Assembly: GCA_965229005.1 (NCBI GenBank)
Contig: CBDDIP010000002.1
Span: 1-64,000 of the forward strand
DNA: 64,000 nucleotides
Origin: CBDDIP01 sp965229005
Lineage (GTDB): Bacteria > Actinomycetota > Acidimicrobiia > Acidimicrobiales > Ilumatobacteraceae
Reading direction: 5' to 3'
Positions within the stretch are counted from its first letter, which is position 1. Each line of letters begins with the position of its first letter. Positions 1 to 6,798 of the stretch are shown here, in pieces. The notes under the pieces are model-generated. The model saw only the letters and a program-made list of their open reading frames with translations, was not told the origin of the DNA and ran no database searches. The position numbers were made by a program, and so were the translations under genes.

Positions 1-1050
1 TGTACCCACCGGACAGGTCGGCGATGAAGTTCGCCGTGACCGCAGGATGGTGCGACTTCTTGCCGAGGTAGTAGCCGGCGATCGCCAGGCGGTCGTTGTG
101 CGGCGGCAGGTCGAAGTGGATCAGGCGGTCGAAGCGACCAGGGCGCAGCAGCGCCGGATCGAGGTCGGCGGCGCGGTTGGTGGCCGCGATCACGAGGATG
201 TTGGCCGGCACCGAGGCCGGACGGCGGATGGCGCGCGCGGCCGGGAGCAGCGAGTTGATCGCCGCGACGAGCTTCCCCTTGAACACATCGCTGGGCGCCG
301 GCGTGTCGAAGCTCTGCATCTGCACGAGCAGCTCGTTGACGACCCCGACCGTGCCCTCGCGAGAGCCTCCGCCACCCATGCCGGCGCGTGCGCCACCGAT
401 CGCGTCGAACTCCTCGATGAACCCGATCGCGCCACCGTCCTTGCGAGCCTGCTTGCGCAGGTGACGGAAGAAGGTGCGGATCTTGCGGTTCGTGCCGCCG
501 AAGTACATCGACTGGAACGAGCTGGCCGAGACGAACAGGAACGGCACGCCGGCCTCGGCGGCCATCGCCTTGGCGAGGTACGTCTTACCGGTGCCAGGCG
601 GGCCTTCGAAGAGGAGGCCGCGGCGCGCCGAGCCACCCATCTCCTCGGCGAAGAGCCGGTGGTTGAGGAACAGGTTGAGCGAGTCGATCGCCTCGCGGCG
701 GGTCTGGTCGGCACCGACGACATCGGCGAGGCGGATGTCCGTGTCGCTCGGCCGCACCAGCGAGTGCGGCGACCGACCGGACGCCAGCATCGGCAACGTG
801 ACGATGCTGGCGAGGAGGGCCATGAGGCCGACCGACATCCAGATCTCCGGGTTGTTGGAGATGATCTCCGGCATGCCCGGCCGCAGCGGCGTGCCAAAGA
901 GCTCGCGGTACCAGAAGAAGGCCAGGGGAACGCCGACCAGCACGAGCACACGACGAAGGCGACGTTGGCGCTGCCGCTCGCGATGTGCGCTGGCATCGAC
1001 GTGGCGCCCCCCGCACCACGCTTGCTTGCTGCAGATCGACGATGTCCATG
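1..1050 (-). CDS. FtsH-like membrane AAA+ ATPase (3' partial, 5' frame disrupted)
   Basis: The reverse strand from about 949 to the window edge reads without stops as an AAA+ module behind two hydrophobic segments. It has Walker A GPPGTGKT, a pore-like MYFGG, a Walker B region FIEEFDAIG, and a second region of homology with ATNRAADLDPALLRPGRFDR. This order matches FtsH, but the Walker B has Glu where FtsH has Asp (FIDEID). Any M41 protease domain would lie outside the window. The only good ATG (1048-1050, MDIVDLQQ) is in a different frame from the membrane segment. Removing one base from the six-C run at 1007-1012 would join the two into one ORF, so either a sequencing indel or a real frameshift is likely. 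Otherwise the start would be the weak GTG at 947-949. The AAA+ assignment is firm; the protease function is inferred. Confidence 0.75.
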
Positions 1051-1222
1051 ATTGCTCCCTGCTCGGACGTTCCCCGGCGACTTGCGTCGCCGTTGGCCGT
1101 TGCGGGCACGCTACCACCGATCTCACGCAGGGTGAGAGCTGATCACTCTCCGCGTTCGACCCCGAACCCCTGGTGAGACGGGTTGACGGTGCCTTGACGA
1201 CTGCTCCGTAGCATGCGCTGCG

Positions 1223-1630
1223 ATGCCGACCACACCCCGCGGGCACGAGGTCACGGAGACCGCAATGAGCTGGGTGGCGACGCGCTCCGGCGGCCCGGGC
1301 GGGCAGCACGCGAACACCTCGGACACGGCGGTCACGGTGACCATCGACGTCGCTGCGCTCGGGTGGTCCGAGGTGCTGACCGAGCGAGTGCGGTCGCGTG
1401 CCGGCGAGACGATCATCGCGTCGTCGTCGCAGTCGCGATCGCAGTTCCGCAACCGCCAACTGGCGACCGCGACCGCACTCGAACGGCTCGACGTCGCGGC
1501 CGCGCCACCACCGCCGAAGCGGCGCGCCACACGTCCCAGTCGAGGGGCCACCGAAGAACGACTGCAGGAGAAGCGAGTGACCTCGCAGCGCAAGGCCGAG
1601 CGTCGGCGCCCTGGGCGTGACGACGGCTGA
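1223..1630 (+). CDS. arfB: ArfB/YaeJ-type peptidyl-tRNA hydrolase (ribosome rescue)
   Basis: This 135-aa protein has the class-I release-factor catalytic loop near residue 25 (RSGGPGGQHANTS, containing GGQ). It lacks codon-recognition domains and ends in a basic Arg/Lys-rich tail. That is the ArfB layout and size: the GGQ loop hydrolyses peptidyl-tRNA on ribosomes stalled without a stop codon, and the tail occupies the empty mRNA channel. The start is the ATG at 1223; an internal ATG at 1265 would leave too little before the GGQ loop. It is divergent from the AAA+ gene and lies 31 nt before the LarA-like gene. Confidence 0.85.
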   Translation: MPTTPRGHEVTETAMSWVATRSGGPGGQHANTSDTAVTVTIDVAALGWSEVLTERVRSRAGETIIASSSQSRSQFRNRQLATATALERLDVAAAPPPPKRRATRPSRGATEERLQEKRVTSQRKAERRRPGRDDG

Positions 1631-1661
1631 GCACAGCCATCGATGGGGGTACGTTGCGGAG

Positions 1662-2918
1662 ATGGACTCGTGGCAGCAGTTGCAGCGGGGCGTGGAGCTG
1701 CCGTTCCGCGCCGATCTCACCATCCCGGCGCTCACCGAGGTGCGCCTGCCGACGCCTGAAGCGGCGGAGATCGCCGACGTCGAGGCCGCAGCGCGCGCTT
1801 CGGTGATCGCCACGCTCGCTGGCGACGTCACGCCCGGCATGACGGTGGCCGTCGGCGGCGGCAGCCGCGGGCTGACCGATCGCGTCGGGCTGCTCCGTGG
1901 CACGATCGCCGGGTTGCGCCACCTCGGCGCCGAGCCGTTCGTGGTGCCGGCGATGGGCAGCCACGGTGGGGCGACGGCCGACGGCCAGAAGCACATGCTC
2001 GAGCACCTCGGGATGAACGAGGAGGCGATCGACTGCGAGATCCGCGCCACGATGGAGACCGTCGAGGTCGCTCGCACCGCCAGCGGGATGCCGCTGTACC
2101 TCGACCGGCACGCCGCCGGCGCCGATCGCATCCTGCCGGTGAACAGGGTGAAGCCGCACACGTGCTTCAAGGGGCCGATCGAGAGCGGCTGCTCGAAGAT
2201 GGCCGTGGTCGGCTTCGGCAAGCAGCCGGGAGCGGCGCAGATCCACGCCTGCGGACCCATCGAGATGCGCAACCGAATCCTCGACGGCATCGCCGCGTTG
2301 CGCGACACCGGACGGTTGCTCGGTGGAGTCGCCTCGATCGAGTCGACGGGGGGCGAGGTCGTCAAGGTGCAGGCGCTGACCGGCGAGCAGGTCGGCGGCG
2401 ACGCTGAGCGCGAGCTGACCAACTTCGCCAAGTCGCTGGTGCCGTCGCTGCCGTTCGCCGAGATCGACGTACTGATCATCGAGATGGGCGGCAAGGACAT
2501 CAGCGGCACGACGATGGATCCGAACGTCACCGGTCGCTTCTGGGTGCACGGCCTGCCCGAGGTGGAGTCGCCGCGAGTCGCCACCATCGTCCTGCTCGAC
2601 ATCACCGAGGTCTCCGAGGGCAACGTGCTCGGCATCGGTCTGGCCGACTTCATCCCCGCCTCGCTGGCCAACACGATCGACTGGCAGAAGACCTACATCA
2701 ACTGCTTCACCGCCGGGATCGCCGGGGCGCGGCGGGCGCGGATGCCGATGGTGCTGCCCGACGAGGAGGCGTGCATCAAGGCCGCGCTCAGCATGTGCGG
2801 TCGGAACTTCGACGATCCGCGCAAGGTGGTGCGCATCCGCAGCACCCTGCACCTCACCCGTTGCTGGGTCAGCGAGCCGCTGCTGGCCGAGCTGCCGCCC
2901 GGCGCCTCAGCCCCCTGA
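1662..2918 (+). CDS. LarA-like (lactate racemase domain) protein
   Basis: A 418-aa protein resembling the nickel-pincer-cofactor LarA superfamily (DUF2088). It carries MTVAVGGGSRG in the N-terminal domain, the family-typical GSHGGATADGQ, and a central NRVKPHTCFKGP stretch whose Lys could be the cofactor-attachment lysine of LarA. LarA homologues racemise or epimerise 2-hydroxyacids, but the substrate cannot be assigned. No larB, larC or larE cofactor genes are in the window, so the cofactor would have to be made elsewhere. I chose ATG 1662 because GCGGAG lies just upstream; a start at 1617 would overlap arfB. The 3' end overlaps convergent pyrE by 12 nt. Confidence 0.7.
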   Translation: MDSWQQLQRGVELPFRADLTIPALTEVRLPTPEAAEIADVEAAARASVIATLAGDVTPGMTVAVGGGSRGLTDRVGLLRGTIAGLRHLGAEPFVVPAMGSHGGATADGQKHMLEHLGMNEEAIDCEIRATMETVEVARTASGMPLYLDRHAAGADRILPVNRVKPHTCFKGPIESGCSKMAVVGFGKQPGAAQIHACGPIEMRNRILDGIAALRDTGRLLGGVASIESTGGEVVKVQALTGEQVGGDAERELTNFAKSLVPSLPFAEIDVLIIEMGGKDISGTTMDPNVTGRFWVHGLPEVESPRVATIVLLDITEVSEGNVLGIGLADFIPASLANTIDWQKTYINCFTAGIAGARRARMPMVLPDEEACIKAALSMCGRNFDDPRKVVRIRSTLHLTRCWVSEPLLAELPPGASAP

Positions 2919-3455
2919 GCTCGCCGCCTCGGCGGCGTCGAGGTCGGCGCGGGTGACCAGCGAGACCATCGTCAGCCCTTCGGCGCGCAGTGCGGAGCCG
3001 GCATCGGGGCTGCGGTCGATGACGCAGACGACGTGCTGGATCTCGGCGCCCAGCGCGCGCAGGTCGTTGGTCGAGATCACCACTTGCCCACCGGTGGTGA
3101 TGACGTCCTCGATGACGGTGACGCGCTTGCCCGCGATCGGAGCACCCTCGGCCAGCTGGGCCGTGCCGTAGGTCTTGGCCTCCTTGCGCACGAACGCGGC
3201 GGGGATGCCGGTGCGCAGGGAGAGCGCGGTCGCGATCGGTACGCCGCCGAGCTCGAGCCCCGCGAGCACCTCGGTGCCGTCGGGGATCAACGGCACGAGC
3301 GCCTCGGCGATGTCGGCGAGCAGCACCGGGTCGGCCTCGAAGCGGTACTTGTCGAAGTACTCGGTGGCGGTCTGGCCGGAGCGGAGCGTGAACGTTCCGG
3401 TGAGCCGGGCGATGGCGTTGATGCGCGCGGCAAGATCGGCCTGAAGGTTCGTCAT
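2907..3455 (-). CDS. pyrE: Orotate phosphoribosyltransferase
   Basis: A 182-aa type-I phosphoribosyltransferase that converts orotate and PRPP to OMP in pyrimidine synthesis. The PRPP-binding signature VTVIEDVITTGG is clear at about residue 115, and FVRKEAKTYGT matches the mobile catalytic loop. TEYFDKYRFEADP near the N-terminus is typical of bacterial PyrE. The start is the ATG at 3453-3455 (MTNLQADL); longer in-frame versions have no family support. It is monocistronic and overlaps the LarA-like gene tail to tail. Confidence 0.93.
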   Translation of the reverse strand: MTNLQADLAARINAIARLTGTFTLRSGQTATEYFDKYRFEADPVLLADIAEALVPLIPDGTEVLAGLELGGVPIATALSLRTGIPAAFVRKEAKTYGTAQLAEGAPIAGKRVTVIEDVITTGGQVVISTNDLRALGAEIQHVVCVIDRSPDAGSALRAEGLTMVSLVTRADLDAAEAASSGG

Positions 3456-3534
3456 GCGGCCACGGTACGCGACCTTCGTCAAGCATTGGTACAGCTCCGT
3501 TGAGCGCATCGCTCAGCGATCCGATATCAGAGCG

Positions 3535-5001
3535 ATGCCTGCCGACCGTCACCCGCGACTGATCGAGCAGCTGCGCTCGCTCGGCATCGATGGCCGTCCG
3601 CTGCACGACGAGCAGTGGCAGCGGTTCATCGACCGTGTCGATGCGGCATACGGCGACGCCGATCGCGAAGCCTCGCTGCTGATGCGCCAGGCCGAGTGGC
3701 AGTCCAGCCACGACCCGCTGACCGGTTTGCCAGGGCGGCACGCGCTGGCCGAGCGCCTCGACCTCGCGCTGGACAGCGGGCGGACGCGCGGGCCGTGGCC
3801 CAGCCTGCTGTACATCGACTTCGACCGCTTCCGTCAGGTGAACGCCGCGTACGGACACCGTCTCGGCGACTCGCTGCTCCAGGCGGCGGCGGCGCGGATC
3901 CAGCGCGTCGTCGGATCGTCGGACACCGTGGCGCGTGTCAGCGGCGACGAGTTCGCCGTGCTCTGCATCGGCGGCGCAGTCGCGGCGACGGCGATCGCGG
4001 CGCGACTCCTGCTTGAGTTCGCCGAGCCGTTCTCGCTCGTCGACGAGCCGGTGTACCTCGCGTTGTCGATCGGCGTCGCCCACGCGATGCCCGGGCGTGA
4101 TCGCGCCAACATCCTGTTGCACGACGCCGAGATCGCCGTCGTCGAAGCGAAGCGCAAGGGTCGCGACCGCGTCGTCACGTGCGACGAGCTGCTGCGCGTG
4201 GAAGCCGCCGAGCAGGCGCTGATGGAACGCGGGCTGCGCGAGGCGATCGGGCAGGGCGAGCTGACCGTCGTCTACCAACCGATCCGGCGCATCGAGACGG
4301 GCGAACTGACCGGCTTCGAGGCCTTGGCGCGCTGGGCCCACCCGACGTTGGGAGCTGTGCCGCCGGATCGCTTCATCCCGCTCGCCGAACGCTCGGGATT
4401 GATCAGCCTGCTCGGCGCCCGCGTCGTCGACCTGGCCGTGCGCGACGCGGCGTCGTGGCTGCGCGAGTCCGGCCACTCGCTCGGCGTGCACGTCAACCTG
4501 TCGAGCAGCGAGCTGGTGTCTCCCACTCACCTCGGCCGCGTCGCCGACATCCTCGCTCGTCACGATCTCGACCCGGCGTTGATGACGTTGGAGATCACCG
4601 ACCGCGTGCTGCTCGAGGACCCGCGCCGCGTCGACGAGCAGCTGAACGCGATCAAGCAGCTCGGCGTGTCGCTGGCGATCGACGACTTCGGCTCCGGGCT
4701 GTCCACGTTGACGCTGCTGCGCCGCTACCCCTTGCGCCTGGTGAAGATCGACCGCGAGTTCGTCACCGGCGTCGACAGCTCCCCCGCGATGCAACGCGTC
4801 GTGCGGTGCATCGTCGAGCTCGCCCACGCGCTCGGCTACGCCGTGCTGGCCGAGGGCGTGGAGACCCAGGCCGAACTGGAGGCGATGCGCACGATGGGAT
4901 GCGAGTACGCGCAGGGCTACCTGTTCGGCGCGCCGCTCCCGCCCGCCGAAGCGCTGCTGGCCGCGACGAGCGACCGCTTCAGCCGGCAGTTCGGGAGCTA
5001 G
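3535..5001 (+). CDS. GGDEF-EAL cyclic-di-GMP protein
   Basis: A 488-aa soluble protein with a short N-terminal region, a GGDEF domain (about residues 60-215) and an EAL domain (about 230-480). The EAL side keeps the main metal and catalytic motifs: FEALARW, VNLSSSE, LEITD, AIDDFGSG, VKIDREF, EGVET and QGYLFG. The GGDEF side reads RVSGDEF, and the upstream signature is FDRFRQVNAAYGH with Ala where Asp is usual. No RxxD inhibitory site precedes it. I infer an active phosphodiesterase with a weak or regulatory cyclase domain. No membrane or sensory domain is visible. It overlaps tesB by 4 nt tail to tail. Confidence 0.9.
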   Translation: MPADRHPRLIEQLRSLGIDGRPLHDEQWQRFIDRVDAAYGDADREASLLMRQAEWQSSHDPLTGLPGRHALAERLDLALDSGRTRGPWPSLLYIDFDRFRQVNAAYGHRLGDSLLQAAAARIQRVVGSSDTVARVSGDEFAVLCIGGAVAATAIAARLLLEFAEPFSLVDEPVYLALSIGVAHAMPGRDRANILLHDAEIAVVEAKRKGRDRVVTCDELLRVEAAEQALMERGLREAIGQGELTVVYQPIRRIETGELTGFEALARWAHPTLGAVPPDRFIPLAERSGLISLLGARVVDLAVRDAASWLRESGHSLGVHVNLSSSELVSPTHLGRVADILARHDLDPALMTLEITDRVLLEDPRRVDEQLNAIKQLGVSLAIDDFGSGLSTLTLLRRYPLRLVKIDREFVTGVDSSPAMQRVVRCIVELAHALGYAVLAEGVETQAELEAMRTMGCEYAQGYLFGAPLPPAEALLAATSDRFSRQFGS

Positions 5002-5813
5002 GCAGTTCCGGGGTTGGTCCGGCGCAACAACGCCTCTTGGGCGATGGTGGCCACGTGCGTGCCGTCCTCACCGAAGAGGTGGCCGATGACGAGCCCACGC
5101 CCACCGACGAAGGCGTGACAGCTGACGTCGTGCAGGTGCCACCGGTCGGCGCGCACAGGTCGGTGGAACCAGATCGTGTGATCGAGGCTGGCACCGAACA
5201 CCGGTTCGTCGTGCGCGCCGCGGAGGTCGGGGTGGACGAGGCGCACGGCATCCGTCGGCAGGTCGTCGGAGAGATAGGACAGCCAGCACCTGTGCAGCAG
5301 CTGGTCCTCGCCGAGGTCGGCCTCGACTCGCATCCAGGCGGCCACGCGGCCGGCACCTGCTCCGACTGCCACGGGCAGGCGATCGGCGGGCACGAAGCGC
5401 CGGGCGAACGACGGCGTCCACGAGCTGTCGGCGAGCTCGTCCGGGCGCGGCAGATCGACGGGCATCGCGATCGCGCTGACATCGGGCGCGGCCTCGGGCC
5501 GCTGGAACGACGCCTCCAGGTTGAGGATCGCGCCGATCGCCTGGCGGGCGACGACGCGCCGAGTGGCGAAGGATCGCCCGTTGCGGATCCGATCCACCTC
5601 GTAGCGAACAGGCTCCCGGTGATCGCCGCGACGGATGAAGTAGGCGCGCAACGAGTGCACCGACAGCTCGGGCTCCACCGTTGCCGCCGCGGCGCGAAGC
5701 GCCTGCCCCACGATCTGACCGCCGTACAGACCGCCCCACGGGTACTGCGGTCCGCTGCCGACGAACGTGTCGGGACCGTGCGGCTCGAGGTCGAACAAGC
5801 GGGCCAGGTCCAT
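4998..5813 (-). CDS. tesB: Acyl-CoA thioesterase II (TesB-like)
   Basis: A 271-aa double-hotdog protein, the usual TesB size, that hydrolyses acyl-CoA to free acid and CoA. TesB features include GGLYGGQIVGQAL in the N-terminal hotdog, the VHSLRAYFIRRGD stretch, and ASLDHTIWFHRP in the C-terminal hotdog carrying the conserved Asp. The start is the ATG at 5811-5813 (MDLARLF); upstream in-frame sequence is AT-rich promoter DNA and not protein-like. It stands alone, divergent from the small orphan at 5899. Confidence 0.88.
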   Translation of the reverse strand: MDLARLFDLEPHGPDTFVGSGPQYPWGGLYGGQIVGQALRAAAATVEPELSVHSLRAYFIRRGDHREPVRYEVDRIRNGRSFATRRVVARQAIGAILNLEASFQRPEAAPDVSAIAMPVDLPRPDELADSSWTPSFARRFVPADRLPVAVGAGAGRVAAWMRVEADLGEDQLLHRCWLSYLSDDLPTDAVRLVHPDLRGAHDEPVFGASLDHTIWFHRPVRADRWHLHDVSCHAFVGGRGLVIGHLFGEDGTHVATIAQEALLRRTNPGTA

Positions 5814-5861
5814 GGGCGTGACACTGTATTCACCACTCCCTGAAGTTTCTGTGTGGAATCG

Positions 5862-5890
5862 TTCCTTTTTCAACAGAACGAAATTATGAT
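5862..5890 (+). promoter_or_regulatory. Predicted promoter of a possibly leaderless transcript
   Basis: This is an AT-rich island in otherwise GC-rich DNA. A good -10 TATGAT (5885-5890) is preceded by a weak -35 TTCCTT (5862-5867) at 17 nt. Transcription would begin about 5897-5899, at the ATG of the following gene, leaving no room for a Shine-Dalgarno site. Confidence 0.5.
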
Positions 5891-5898
5891 CTCGGCTC

Positions 5899-6312
5899 AT
5901 GGCTAAGCGAGGGCCCAAAGGGCCGATGACCGATGATCACAAAGCAAAACTCGCGGCGGGCCGGGTCGAAGGAAAGGCAGTTCGGGATTACCTCGAAGCA
6001 CTGCGCTCCAACAAACCGAAGCGAGGCCGGAAGCGCACACGCGAGTCCATTGCCGAACGCCTGAGCGCGATCGACGTGGCACTGGCCGATGCCGATCCGA
6101 TCGAGGAGCTGCGTTTGCTCCAGGATCGACGCGATCTGCAGTCTGAGCTGGCCTCGTTCGGCACCGCGGTCGACATGACCGCGCTCGAGCAGGCGTTCGT
6201 CGACGTGGCCAAGTCCTACAGCACCAGCAAGGGCATCAGCTACGCCACGTGGCGCGAAGTCGGCATCGATGCGTCGGTGCTCAAGCGCGCCGGCATCAGC
6301 CGCGCCGGCTGA
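5899..6312 (+). CDS. Conserved hypothetical basic protein
   Basis: A 137-aa protein with a Lys/Arg-rich N-terminal third (MAKRGPKGPMTDDHKAKL, then KPKRGRKRTRE) and a helical, probably coiled-coil middle (about 48-95, rich in Glu, Leu and Ala). The C-terminal segment TWREVGIDASVLKRAGI resembles a small helix-turn-helix-like end. It has no signal peptide or membrane segment. The charge pattern suggests nucleic-acid binding, which is inference. No recognised family. A near-consensus -10 sits directly upstream and the gene is monocistronic. Confidence 0.7.
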   Translation: MAKRGPKGPMTDDHKAKLAAGRVEGKAVRDYLEALRSNKPKRGRKRTRESIAERLSAIDVALADADPIEELRLLQDRRDLQSELASFGTAVDMTALEQAFVDVAKSYSTSKGISYATWREVGIDASVLKRAGISRAG

Positions 6313-6372
6313 CAACCGCCTCATCACGACGCTTCCGACGATCAACAAGTTCGCTGTGCAGACGTCGTGAAG

Positions 6373-6798
6373 TCACCCTTTCCGTCCTCGGCTCGTCGAC
6401 TCTTCTCGGCCTGACGCACCAGCGATTGACGTCGGTCCGCGACGGAGGACCGCGCGCATGCGGGCCACGAGCTCGGCGATGCCGAAGGGCTTGGTGACGT
6501 AGTCGTCAGCTCCCGCGTCGAGCATCCGCACCTTCGACGGCTCGTCGTTGCGCACGGTGAGCACGATCACGGGAACATCGGTCCACCGGCGCAGCGCGTG
6601 GAGGACGAGCTCGCCGTCGAAGCCCGGCAGGCCGAGATCCAGGAGCACGATGTCCGGTCGATGGTCCGCGCTCACGGAGATCCCCGCCTCACCGGTGGCG
6701 GCCTCGACGACCTCGAATCCACGCGCGCCGAGGTTCAGGCTGAGCGCCCGCCGGATCTGCGGTTCATCGTCCACCACGAGGACCCGTGTCGCCGTCAT
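6373..6798 (-). CDS. KdpE-like response regulator, receiver domain only
   Basis: A 141-aa protein that begins like KdpE (RVLVVDDEPQIRRALSL), with phosphoacceptor Asp in VLLDLGLPG and the Lys of DYVTKPFG. It stops about 20 residues after the receiver, so the OmpR-type winged helix is absent. The 60 nt to the next gene carry no remnant of that domain, so this is not a simple frameshift. The second KdpE at 17683 is closely similar over the receiver but full length (230 aa). Its ATG overlaps the kdpD stop as TGATG, so the two are translationally coupled. It can be phosphorylated in principle but cannot bind the promoter by itself. Confidence 0.88.
   Translation of the reverse strand: MTATRVLVVDDEPQIRRALSLNLGARGFEVVEAATGEAGISVSADHRPDIVLLDLGLPGFDGELVLHALRRWTDVPVIVLTVRNDEPSKVRMLDAGADDYVTKPFGIAELVARMRAVLRRGPTSIAGASGREESTSRGRKG

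Noticed and set aside
6313..6372. Remnant of the missing KdpE DNA-binding domain
   Set aside because: No frame of this 60-nt gap encodes winged-helix residues seen in the full KdpE, so I do not call a frameshifted pseudogene.
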